From: an uncultured Collinsella sp.
GTDB lineage: Bacteria; Actinomycetota; Coriobacteriia; Coriobacteriales; Coriobacteriaceae
NCBI GenBank assembly: GCA_902495265.1
Contig: CABUWR010000006.1
Location: forward strand, 1 to 15,443
Direction: 5' to 3'
DNA: 15,443 nt
A program made the position numbers and the translations under genes. The notes under the pieces are model-generated. The model saw only the letters and a list, made by a program, of their open reading frames with translations. It did not search any database and had not been told where the DNA came from. Position 1 is the stretch's first letter. Each line of letters opens with the position of its first letter. This document shows positions 6,648 through 13,968 of this stretch, piece after piece.

Positions 6648-7568
6648 TTACATGAAGCCGCAGAAGCGACCGATGATGCCGACGGCGAAGAGAGCCAGGA
6701 TGATGACGATCGGGCTGACCTTCTTCTTGAGGAGCTTGCAGACCAGCAGGGTCAGGCACACGGCGGCAAGGCCGGGGATGAGCTGATCGAGGTTGGCCTG
6801 AAGCGTGGTGACCTTCATCTGATCAAGGGCGGTAGCACCGACGGAGTTGTACATCGTCAGCGCTTCCTTGATACCCTCGGAACCGGAGGGCAGGCTAGCC
6901 CAGTCGATAAAGGCGCCAGCAGACTGCTTGACCGTGGAGACGATCGGGGTGAAGGAAATGGACACCCAGCGCTCGACCAGGGCGCCGATGATGAACATAC
7001 CCAGGATGGAAGCGCCCTCGGTGACCTTGCCCATCAGACCACCGGAGAGGTCCTTGGCGATGGAGGAGCCGACCTTGTAGCCAAACTCCTGCGTGTACCA
7101 CAGGAAAGCGTAACGGATGATGTTCCACGCGAAGAAGAACAGCAGCGGACCGACGATGCTGCCGGACAGGGCCAGGGAAGCGCCCAGAGCGCCCAGAATC
7201 GGGCGAAGGGTGAACCAGAAGACGGGGTCACCGACGCCGGCGAGCGGGCCCATCATACCGACCTTGACGCCCTGGATGGCGACGTCATCGATCGGAGCAC
7301 CGTTGGCGCGCTCCTCCTCGAGGGCGAGGGTAACGCCAATGACGGGGGCGGAAACATAGGGGTGGGTGTTATAGAACTCCAGGTGGCGCTTAAGAGCGGC
7401 AATCTGGTCATCCTTGCTGGTGTAGAGCTTCTTGATCGCAGGGATCATTGCGAAGCACCAGCCGCCGTTCTGCATACGCTCGTAGTTCCACGAGCCCTGA
7501 AGGAACTGATGACGGAAGCAAACCTTCTTGCGGTCAGCCTTGGTGAGCTGAATCTTGTTCTCTGCCAT
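6648..7568 (-). CDS. manZ: Mannose-family PTS transporter subunit IID
   Basis: This 306-residue protein is the IID membrane component that, with IIC, forms the sugar channel of mannose/fructose/sorbose-type phosphotransferase systems. Near-invariant family sequence is visible at the N-terminus (FLQGSWNYERMQNGGWCFAM, then IPAIKKLY) and in the middle (VGMMGPLAGVGDPVFWFTLRP). The C-terminus has hydrophobic segments and ends IIGRFCGFM. The ATG at 7568 (MAENKIQ) is preferred, about eight bases after GGGAG; the GTG at 7577 lies within the ribosome site. It begins 16 bp after the manY stop and is part of the same transcript. The exact sugar cannot be read from sequence; mannose, glucose, glucosamine or related hexoses are usual for this clade. 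Confidence 0.95.
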   Translation of the reverse strand: MAENKIQLTKADRKKVCFRHQFLQGSWNYERMQNGGWCFAMIPAIKKLYTSKDDQIAALKRHLEFYNTHPYVSAPVIGVTLALEEERANGAPIDDVAIQGVKVGMMGPLAGVGDPVFWFTLRPILGALGASLALSGSIVGPLLFFFAWNIIRYAFLWYTQEFGYKVGSSIAKDLSGGLMGKVTEGASILGMFIIGALVERWVSISFTPIVSTVKQSAGAFIDWASLPSGSEGIKEALTMYNSVGATALDQMKVTTLQANLDQLIPGLAAVCLTLLVCKLLKKKVSPIVIILALFAVGIIGRFCGFM

Positions 7569-7584
7569 ATGTATCACTCCCCTC

Positions 7585-8403
7585 CTACTCGTAATCGTTC
7601 AGAATGTCGCCGAGCGGGTCGCCGGAGCCACCGCCCATGCCGCCACCCTGCTTGGCCAGATCCTTAAGGCCAAGGTAGATGAGGGCAAGGGAGATGCCGA
7701 TGAGACCAAGGGCGATCAGCGTGAGCTGAGGGATGGCAGCAAGGACAAAGCCGAGGATGAAGAACGGCCAGGTCTCCTTGGTGGCCATCATGTTGATGAC
7801 CATGGCGTAACCGACGGAAGCGACCATGCCGCCGCCGACAGCCATGCCGCCGGACAGCCAGTCGGGCATAGCGTTAAGCGCGTTGGTAACGGCCTCGGCC
7901 GGGATGACGCACAGAAGCACTGCCGGGATGGCGATACGAAGGCCCTGCATGAGGATGGCAGCATACTGCCAGCGCTCGATGCCGGAGAAGTCGCCCTTCT
8001 CGGCGCAACCGTCCATGGCGTGAGCGATAGCGGTAGCAATGGTACGGCAAATCATGGTCAGGAACAGACCAGCGACCGACAGCGGGACGGCGACGGCGAT
8101 AGCGGTGGTAACGGCCTTGGCCGAATCGGTGGCGCCACCGTTGAGGGCGAGCACCATGATGATCGAAGAAGCGACCGAGGCCAGAGCGGCGTCAGGCGCG
8201 ACAGCGGCGCCAACGTTAGCCCAGCCAAGGGCCATCATCTGGAGCGAACCGCCCAGGAGGATGCCCTCCTGAAGGTGACCGGTTACGAGACCGATAAGCG
8301 TGCATGCCACGAGCGGCTGATGGAACTGGAACTCATCCAGAATGCCTTCCATACCGGCAAGCAACGCGACAATCGCAACAAGCAGAATAGTGATTGCAGA
8401 CAT
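7585..8403 (-). CDS. manY: Mannose-family PTS transporter subunit IIC
   Basis: This 272-residue polytopic membrane protein forms the substrate channel together with IID. The IIC signature is clear: GMEGILDEFQFHQPLVACTL, followed by GLVTGHLQEGILLGGSLQMM and GWANVGAAVAPDAALASVAS. Several long hydrophobic helices follow, and the tail is Gly-rich (GGGMGGGSGDPLGDILNDYE), as is common for the family. AGGAGG lies nine bases before the ATG. The gene is 18 bp from manX and 16 bp from manZ, a tight operon. In other bacteria the IIC/IID pair is also the docking site for class IIa bacteriocins and some phages; whether that applies here is unknown. Confidence 0.95.
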   Translation of the reverse strand: MSAITILLVAIVALLAGMEGILDEFQFHQPLVACTLIGLVTGHLQEGILLGGSLQMMALGWANVGAAVAPDAALASVASSIIMVLALNGGATDSAKAVTTAIAVAVPLSVAGLFLTMICRTIATAIAHAMDGCAEKGDFSGIERWQYAAILMQGLRIAIPAVLLCVIPAEAVTNALNAMPDWLSGGMAVGGGMVASVGYAMVINMMATKETWPFFILGFVLAAIPQLTLIALGLIGISLALIYLGLKDLAKQGGGMGGGSGDPLGDILNDYE

Positions 8404-8421
8404 GTATCGGACCCTCCTTTA

Positions 8422-9411
8422 CTATGCTTGAGCGGCCAGTTCGGCCTTAGCTTTCTTCAACATGGCGTCGAGATCCTCGGAGGAATCCGAAGGAACCTTG
8501 CGGACCTCGAACTTGACGCCCTTGGCCTTGAGGGCCTCGAGAGTCTTGACGTCATCCTCGCCCATAGCGACGGCGTTGGTGACGACGACCTTGCCCTTGG
8601 AGTGAGCCATGGAACCGATGTTGACTTCCTTGATGTCGACGCCGGCCTCGATGGCCTTGAGCAGATCCTGCGGGTTCTCGAAGAGCAGCATGGCCTTGGT
8701 ATCACCAAAGCGCGTGTCCTTGACGACCTCGGCCATCTTCTTGATGGGCACGACGTTGGCATGGACTCCCGGAGGGGCAGCCTGCTCGATCATGGTCTTG
8801 CGGAGCTCGTCGTGAGCAACGCCGTCGGAAACCACGATGATGCGGTTGGGGTTGATCTGCTTGGTCCACGTGGTGGCCACCTGACCATGCAGCAGACGGG
8901 TGTCGATACGGACGTGGGCAATCTTGATGTGCCCGTCGCCGATGACCGTTCCCGGAGGGATGGCGCCTGCAGGAGCAGCGGCGGCCGCAGCCGGCTTCTT
9001 CTCCTCGGGCTCCAGAGACTCGGGCTTGACGCGCACGCCAGCCTTAGCCTCAGTCACGAGATGTTTTGCGATCGCATGTGCAGTGTTCTTTGCGTCAAAG
9101 CGCTGCGAATATGCCTCGATGAGCATAGGCAGGTTGACACCGGTGACGATAGCCCAGGAATCGTGGCCCTCGATGAGCCCGCTGATCTGGTTGAACGGCG
9201 TGCCGCCCCACAGATCAACGAGGAAGAGCACCTGCTCCTGGTCTTCGAAGGAAGCGATTGCTTCCTCGACCTTGGCACGGAAGTCGTCGGGGCCCATGCT
9301 CGGCTCGAGCGAGACCACGGCAACAGACGGCTGATCGCCAAAGACCATCGAGCCCGTCTGCTTGATTCCAGCTGCCAAGTCCCCGTGGCTAGCAAGAACA
9401 ATACTTACCAT
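8422..9411 (-). CDS. manX: Mannose-family PTS transporter subunit IIAB
   Basis: This 329-residue cytoplasmic phosphocarrier receives phosphate from HPr and passes it to the incoming sugar. The N-terminal IIA domain (~1-130) starts MVSIVLASHGDLA, with the phosphorylated His at residue 9, and contains FLVDLWGGTPFN. A flexible Ala/Pro/Glu/Lys linker (~137-160) joins the IIB domain, where IAHVRIDTRLLHGQV places the second phospho-His at 175. The fused IIAB order is the ManX/ManL arrangement. The ATG at 9411 sits seven bases after AGGAGG; a GTG three bases upstream is less well placed. It is the first gene of the manXYZ unit, transcribed from the gap at 9412-9816. No LevR-type activator or BglG-type antiterminator is encoded nearby. 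Confidence 0.96.
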   Translation of the reverse strand: MVSIVLASHGDLAAGIKQTGSMVFGDQPSVAVVSLEPSMGPDDFRAKVEEAIASFEDQEQVLFLVDLWGGTPFNQISGLIEGHDSWAIVTGVNLPMLIEAYSQRFDAKNTAHAIAKHLVTEAKAGVRVKPESLEPEEKKPAAAAAAPAGAIPPGTVIGDGHIKIAHVRIDTRLLHGQVATTWTKQINPNRIIVVSDGVAHDELRKTMIEQAAPPGVHANVVPIKKMAEVVKDTRFGDTKAMLLFENPQDLLKAIEAGVDIKEVNIGSMAHSKGKVVVTNAVAMGEDDVKTLEALKAKGVKFEVRKVPSDSSEDLDAMLKKAKAELAAQA

Positions 9412-9481
9412 CACATAACCTCCTTTTTGTCTACGTATTTCCTACACGACATTAAGGAAGTATACCTGTTTGGTTTGTGGA

Positions 9482-9487
9482 ATTATA
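9482..9487 (-). promoter_or_regulatory. -10 box of the manXYZ promoter
   Basis: A perfect TATAAT occurs on the minus strand, predicting a start near 9475 and a leader of about 64 bases before manX. The -35 region (ATGCAA at 17 bp) is poor, which would suit a promoter needing an activator. No sigma-54 -24/-12 pair with correct spacing was found. The rest of the 9412-9729 gap is AT-rich and holds a 7-bp inverted repeat (9646-9663) and two GTTTAAAC boxes. Confidence 0.5.
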
Positions 9488-9515
9488 GCTAAATTCGCAA
9501 AAGGTTGCATTATTT

Positions 9516-9686
9516 GTTTAAACGTCTAGGTTTGTTACAAGTTGATTACGTTGCTGGTTTTTCACTCATTACCCGCCAAGGCGCCGCTCATCAAGCCGTG
9601 CATTTTACAGATACAAGCAGGCTGTTCATTAATATCGATTTTAGGCAAGCGCGAATGCGCTTGTACTGCCGCTATTTTGTTTAAAC
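9516..9686. promoter_or_regulatory. Two GTTTAAAC palindromes and a small hairpin upstream of manX
   Basis: The 8-bp palindrome GTTTAAAC, preceded by TTT or TTTT, occurs at 9516-9523 and 9679-9686, the first about 30 bp upstream of the predicted -10 box. Between them, CAAGCGC (9646-9652) and GCGCTTG (9657-9663) form an inverted repeat with a 4-nt loop. These could be binding sites for a regulator of the PTS operon. No regulator gene lies next to them, and the AT-rich context makes chance possible for the boxes. Confidence 0.3.
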
Positions 9687-9729
9687 AGACATAACTTGAC
9701 TATTAGCGTGACTTATGCTCTAGCGCAAG

Positions 9730-9812
9730 TAGTCATTGGGGACGTTCTTAAACGACTAGTCGTTGGGGACGTTCTTGTTTGACTAGTCGTTTAAGAACGT
9801 CCCCAACGACTA
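9730..9812. repeat. Palindromic dispersed repeat, copy 2 (compound, three arms)
   Basis: Three copies of the arm seen at 6076-6131 are joined here: TAGTCATTGGGGACGTTCTT at 9730-9749, a direct second copy from 9757 (TAGTCGTTGGGG...), and an inverted third arm at 9793-9812 ending CGTCCCCAACGACTA. ACTAGTCG spacers separate them. The element ends four bases before the hypA stop codon, much as copy 1 ends at the manO stop. The inverted arms could also act as a weak terminator for hypA. Confidence 0.85.
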
Positions 9813-9816
9813 AGGG

Positions 9817-10245
9817 CTAGACAATGTGGAGGGGGTTGGCGGCGTCGACGGCGTCGGGAGCGTCGGAAGGACCGTCGGGAGCAGCGTCTGCCGGGTCCTC
9901 GTCGGGGGTCTCGATCTGCTTGATCATGACCTCCTGGCCCTGCAGCAGGTATGTCTCGCCGCTACCGCAATGGGGGCAGGTCTTGCCGTGCTCGACTGTC
10001 GAATAGTCGCGGCCGCACGCCTCGCAATGTGTCACGGCCTCGACGGGCTCCACAATAAGCTCCGCACCCTCGGTGATGGACTTTTTATCTGCCGCCCAGC
10101 GCCAAGCGTCGAGCAGCAAGTCGGGAACGACGCCCGAGACCTCACCCAGCAGCAGCGTAACGCTCGAGACGCGACGCACGCCATTGGCACGCGCCACGTT
10201 CTCAACATCGCGGATAATGTGGTAAACGATTCCGAGCTCGTGCAC
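9817..10245 (-). CDS. hypA: Hydrogenase maturation nickel metallochaperone HypA
   Basis: This 142-residue protein is HypA, which binds nickel through its N-terminal Met-His and delivers it to [NiFe]-hydrogenase precursors, or in some species urease. Visible features are the MHELG start (Ni ligand His2), LLLGEVSGVVPDLL, and the zinc site Cys74/Cys77 and Cys90/Cys93 (CEACG, CPHCG). Family members are usually about 115 residues; this one adds an acidic Asp/Ala/Pro tail from ~113 to 142. The start is GTG at 10245, five bases after GGAGG, and is required to give the MHEL ligand. It lies 30 bp downstream of the oxidoreductase gene, probably in the same transcript. No other hyp or hydrogenase structural gene is in the window. 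Confidence 0.92.
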   Translation of the reverse strand: MHELGIVYHIIRDVENVARANGVRRVSSVTLLLGEVSGVVPDLLLDAWRWAADKKSITEGAELIVEPVEAVTHCEACGRDYSTVEHGKTCPHCGSGETYLLQGQEVMIKQIETPDEDPADAAPDGPSDAPDAVDAANPLHIV

Positions 10246-10275
10246 TTTTTCCTCCGCCGTTCCCGTTATGACTAC

Positions 10276-13053
10276 TTACTTGCGACCGAACTTAATCTTG
10301 ATGGCGCGCTTGAGTGCATACTTGCCGAGGCTGGGGAGCTTTTGCTCGTATTTGACCATCGTTGAGCACTCGGGGCGGTCGCGATCCAGATGGATGGCGT
10401 CGAACGCGCACTTGGTGGTGCACAGGCCGCAGCCGATGCACTTGTTGGGGTCGACGATCGAGGCACCGCAACCCAAGCAGCGGGCGGTCTCGGCGCGCAC
10501 CTGCTCTTCGGTAAAGGTCTCGACGTACTCGCTAAACGGCGCGGCCTTCTCGCGCTCGCGGTCCACGTGGGCAACCTCGCGGCTCGCGTTGTCGTAGCTC
10601 TCGATCACGACATCGTCGCGGTCGAGCGCGGTGTAGCGGCGCTGGTTGCGGCCGATGGTGAGCGTGGAGCCCGGCTGCACAAAGCGATGGATGGACACGG
10701 CGGCCTCGTGGCCGGCGGCGATGGCATCGATGGCAAAGCTCGGACCGGTGTAGACGTCGCCTCCCACAAAGATGTCGGGCTCAGCGGTCTGATAGGTCTG
10801 GGGATCGGCAAGGGCACCCTGGCCGCGGCCAAGCTCCACCTTGGAGCCAGCCAGCAGGTCGCCCCACACAATGGACTGGCCAATCGACATGACGACGCGG
10901 TCGGCATCGACACGGCGCAGATCGTTCTCGTCGTACTCGGGCGCAAAACGGCCCTCGTCGTCAAAGACACGCGTGCAGCGCTTGAAGGTGATACCGCACA
11001 CACGGCCGGTCTCGTCCAGATGGACCTCCTTGGGGCCCCAGCCGCAGCTGATGTGCGCGCCGTCCTCAACGGCCTCGCGACGTTCTTCCTCGCTGGCGGG
11101 CATCTGGGCCTCGCTCTCCAGGCAGAACATCTCAACGTGCTCGGAACCCAGACGGCAGGCGTTGCGGGCCACGTCGATGGCCACGTTGCCGCCGCCCACC
11201 ACGATGGTGCGGCCGGGCAGTGCATCGATCTTGCCGCTGTTGACCTCGCGCAAGAAGTCGACGGCCACGGTCACATCCTCGGCATCCTCGCCCGGAATAC
11301 CGGCGAGGCGGCCGCCCTGGCAGCCAATAGCCACGTAGAAGGCCTTAAAGCCCTGCGCGCGCAGCTCGTCGAGCGTCACATCGCGCCCGACCTCCACGCC
11401 ATAGCGGAACTCGGCACCCATCAGGCGAATGATCTCGACCTCGGCCTCGATAACATCCTTCTCCAGCTTAAAGCTGGGAATACCGTAGGTGAGCATGCCG
11501 CCCGGGCGCTCGTTCTTCTCGAATACGACGGGCTTGTAGCCCTTCTCGGCCAGGTAGAAAGCGCAGGACAGGCCGGCCGGACCGGCACCGATGATGGCGA
11601 TCTTCTGGTCGAAGCCGCCGGCACGCGTCGGGGTCACCACAGGTGGGACATAGCGGGTCGCGGCGTCCAGATCGCGCTGGGCGATAAACTTCTTGACCTC
11701 GTCGATAGCCACGGCGGCGTCCACACGGCCGCGGGTGCAGGCATCCTCACAGCGGCGGTTGCACACACGGCCGCAGATAGCGGGCAGCGGGTTCTCGCGC
11801 TTAATGAGTGCTAGGGCCTCGTCATAGCGACCCTGAGCCGCGAGCTTCAAATAGCCCTGAACGGCGACATGCGCGGGGCAGGCCGTCTTGCAGGGAGCGG
11901 TGCCGGACTCATGCGTCTCGATGCGGTTGTCGTTGCGGTAGTTGGGCGACCACTTGGTGTGATCCCATTTGGTGGCGTCGGGCAGCTCCTGGCGCGGATA
12001 CTCGGGCACCTGTCCGCCCGCCTTTTTGCTGCAGAGCTTTTGGCCCAGCTTAGCGGCACCGGCCGGACACACCTCAACGCAGCGACCGCAGGCCACGCAC
12101 TTGTCCTTCTCGACCTTGGCGACATAGGCCGAGCGCGACAGGTTGGGCGTGTTGAACAGCTGCGAGGTGCGCAGGGCGTAGCACACGTTGACGTTGCAGT
12201 TGCAGATGGCGAAGATCTTGTTCTCGCCGTCAATGTTGGTGATCTGGTGCACAAAGCCGTTGTCCTCGGCCTGGCGCAGAATGTCGTAGACCTCGTCGCG
12301 CGTCACGTAATGGCCGCGATCGGTCTCGACCACGTAGTCGGCCATATCGCCCACGGCGATGCACCAATCAGCCGGGTCGTCGGCGCAGCCTTCACCCATC
12401 ACGCGACGGCTCGCGCGGCAGCTGCAGGTGCTGGCGGCATACTTACCCTCGTATTTGTCGAGCCAGTGCTCAATATGCTCAATAGGCACCGAGGTGCTCG
12501 CGGCGTCAATGGCCTTCTCGACCGGAATGACGTGCATGCCGATACCGGCGCCTCCGGGCGGCACCATCGGCGTGGCCTTGGACAGCGGTCCCTTGGACGC
12601 CTGTTCAAAGAACTTGGCATAGACCGGATGCTCCTCGAGCTGGCCCACGCGCATGTTGAGGAACTCGGCGGAACCCGGCACCAGCATGGGCAGCACCCAC
12701 TGCTTGGCGCGCTCGGGGTTTTCCCAGTTGTACTCGAGCAGACCCGTGTAGCTCATGTCGTCGAGCATCTTCTCGATATCGGCCTCGGGCATGCCGGTGA
12801 GCTTGACCATCTCGGGCAGCGTATAGGGACGGCGCATCTTCATCTTGCAGAGCACTTCGGCCTGCTCGTCAGTTGCGGCCTCGGCAAACGACCAGTACTC
12901 GTAGCCCAGCAGCTCGTCGCGATGCAGCAGGCGGTTGGTGCAGTGCTCGCACAGCTTGACGATGGCCTCGCGCGGATGCTCCGGCAGCGGCGGTACGAAC
13001 TCCGAGCCGATGTCGGGCTCGGTGTAGCTAATTCCCGGTCCGTTGAGAATCAT
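10276..13053 (-). CDS. Multi-cluster iron-sulfur flavoprotein: ferredoxin modules fused to a GltD-like FAD/NAD(P) oxidoreductase
   Basis: This 925-residue soluble protein is a modular electron-transfer enzyme. The N-terminal ~300 residues contain a CEHC pair (35/38), a helical part that looks like a small winged-helix unit (RRPYTLPEMVKLTGMPEADI), and an unusual Cys region with CSCR (210/212) and CNCNVNVC (284-291). A 4Fe-4S ferredoxin motif CVACGRCVEVCP follows (319-329). Next is the glutamate-synthase small-subunit type Fe-S domain (CKTAC 388-392; CGRVC to CTRG 427-439), an FAD fold (IAIIGAGPAG, ~485) and a pyridine-nucleotide fold (VVGGGNVAIDVARN, ~613). The C-terminus adds CLGC (859/862) and CIGCGLCTTKC (872-882). 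It resembles GltD/NfnB-type NAD(P)H:acceptor enzymes, without a glutamate synthase large subunit nearby. The ATG at 13053 has AAGGGA six bases upstream; the open extension to 13386 crosses the operators. Partner and reaction are unknown. Confidence 0.85.
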   Translation of the reverse strand: MILNGPGISYTEPDIGSEFVPPLPEHPREAIVKLCEHCTNRLLHRDELLGYEYWSFAEAATDEQAEVLCKMKMRRPYTLPEMVKLTGMPEADIEKMLDDMSYTGLLEYNWENPERAKQWVLPMLVPGSAEFLNMRVGQLEEHPVYAKFFEQASKGPLSKATPMVPPGGAGIGMHVIPVEKAIDAASTSVPIEHIEHWLDKYEGKYAASTCSCRASRRVMGEGCADDPADWCIAVGDMADYVVETDRGHYVTRDEVYDILRQAEDNGFVHQITNIDGENKIFAICNCNVNVCYALRTSQLFNTPNLSRSAYVAKVEKDKCVACGRCVEVCPAGAAKLGQKLCSKKAGGQVPEYPRQELPDATKWDHTKWSPNYRNDNRIETHESGTAPCKTACPAHVAVQGYLKLAAQGRYDEALALIKRENPLPAICGRVCNRRCEDACTRGRVDAAVAIDEVKKFIAQRDLDAATRYVPPVVTPTRAGGFDQKIAIIGAGPAGLSCAFYLAEKGYKPVVFEKNERPGGMLTYGIPSFKLEKDVIEAEVEIIRLMGAEFRYGVEVGRDVTLDELRAQGFKAFYVAIGCQGGRLAGIPGEDAEDVTVAVDFLREVNSGKIDALPGRTIVVGGGNVAIDVARNACRLGSEHVEMFCLESEAQMPASEEERREAVEDGAHISCGWGPKEVHLDETGRVCGITFKRCTRVFDDEGRFAPEYDENDLRRVDADRVVMSIGQSIVWGDLLAGSKVELGRGQGALADPQTYQTAEPDIFVGGDVYTGPSFAIDAIAAGHEAAVSIHRFVQPGSTLTIGRNQRRYTALDRDDVVIESYDNASREVAHVDREREKAAPFSEYVETFTEEQVRAETARCLGCGASIVDPNKCIGCGLCTTKCAFDAIHLDRDRPECSTMVKYEQKLPSLGKYALKRAIKIKFGRK

Positions 13054-13146
13054 GGTTGTCCCTTCTCTTGCCACAGCCCGGCGAGACCGCAGCACCCCTC
13101 TTTTTTGCAGGCCGGGCATGCCCCCATGCCGTTCACCCGCCATTAG

Positions 13147-13184
13147 TTGACATTGTGTCAAAAATAGTATTGACGAACCGTCAA
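13147..13184. promoter_or_regulatory. Twin 15-bp palindromic operators in the divergent control region
   Basis: Two perfect inverted repeats of the same design, TTGACATTGTGTCAA (13147-13161) and TTGACGAACCGTCAA (13170-13184), have centres 23 bp apart. They lie between the oxidoreductase start (13053) and the TetR start (13243). A TACTAT -10-like box on the minus strand (13164-13169) sits between them, and their TTGAC arms could serve as -35 elements. TetR regulators typically bind such sites, so autoregulation and repression of both directions are likely. A possible half-site, ACGGTCA, lies at about 13208-13214. Confidence 0.75.
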
Positions 13185-13242
13185 CAATATTCAAGACTGT
13201 TAGGCGAACGGTCAGGCAAAAGAGGATGAAAGGCGGCAAAAC

Positions 13243-13905
13243 ATGGGCAACAACACAGCAGATACCTCTGTAGTCGATGCCGTCCCCGCATCCGATAGCG
13301 CGGCAAAGCGCTTGACGGGCGACGAACGCCGTCGCGAGATCCTCGATGCCGTGCGCACCGTGAGCTCTGAGCTGGGCGTGTCGCATCTATCCGTCTCGGC
13401 CGTGACCAAGCGAGCCGGCTGCACGCGCTCGCTGTTCTACCACTACTTCGCTGACATGGACGCCGCTGTCACCGCTGTTATGGACGAGGCAATTGACGGT
13501 TTTATCTCCGAACTCGAGCAGTGGAACGCCGACCGCACCGTCGGTGATATCGAGGGCGCGCTCGACACCGTCGCCCCGCTCTTTAAGCGCCTGGTCGCCA
13601 GCGGCCACGAGCTGCCGAGTACGCTCACCTCCAGCAGCGGCGCGCTCTACGGCGGCTTTCTGCACAACGTGGTCCAACGCGTGGCGCAGTATATCTGCGA
13701 CACCACCGTGGTGGATTTTGTCGCCCATCACGAGCTGCGCATCGACCATGTCTACGAAACGTTCTACACCCTCATCATGGGTCTTTTGATGTATATCCGC
13801 ACGCACCCCGATGTGCCCGACGAGACGGTCAAGGAAATCATCGCCTCGACGCTCCACATCGAGGGCTACACCGCCAAGTATCCGGAGCGCAAGCCCCAGA
13901 ACTGA
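13243..13905 (+). CDS. TetR/AcrR family transcriptional regulator
   Basis: This 220-residue protein has the classic TetR layout. After a ~22-residue Ser/Ala-rich lead, the DNA-binding domain (~23-75) shows RRREILDAVRTVSSELG, LSVSAVTKRAGCTRSLFYHYF (the turn and recognition helix) and then DMDAAVTAVMDEAI. The C-terminal helices (~80-215) form a ligand-binding and dimerisation domain whose effector cannot be predicted. A purine-rich GAAAGGCGG precedes the ATG. It is divergent from the Fe-S flavoprotein gene across twin palindromes that are its probable operators, and is followed 63 bp later by a membrane protein gene on the same strand. This suggests that it controls the flavoprotein-hypA transcript, itself and the membrane protein. 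Confidence 0.92.
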   Translation: MGNNTADTSVVDAVPASDSAAKRLTGDERRREILDAVRTVSSELGVSHLSVSAVTKRAGCTRSLFYHYFADMDAAVTAVMDEAIDGFISELEQWNADRTVGDIEGALDTVAPLFKRLVASGHELPSTLTSSSGALYGGFLHNVVQRVAQYICDTTVVDFVAHHELRIDHVYETFYTLIMGLLMYIRTHPDVPDETVKEIIASTLHIEGYTAKYPERKPQN

Positions 13906-13968
13906 CGACATTTGGCCAAACTGCTCGCGATCAGAAGAGGGGCCGCGGGCGTGTGAAAGGAGAGCAGC

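Noticed and set aside
7555..9492. 645-codon open frame on the plus strand opposite manXYZ
   Set aside because: It is antisense to three clearly recognised PTS genes, has a His/Asp/Gly-biased composition without domains, and arises from codon bias of the real genes.
9488..9512. Possible sigma-54 promoter for manX (TGCAAC...TTGC)
   Set aside because: The spacing between the two boxes is too short for a -24/-12 promoter, and no LevR-type activator is encoded in the window.
10390..13146. Long plus-strand frames (10390-11814 and 11869-13146) opposite the flavoprotein gene
   Set aside because: The minus-strand product has many exact Fe-S and nucleotide-binding motifs; the plus-strand products are low-complexity mirror frames.
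13054..13386. Upstream extension of the flavoprotein frame
   Set aside because: It crosses the twin operators and the TetR start, and a ribosome site is present for the ATG at 13053.
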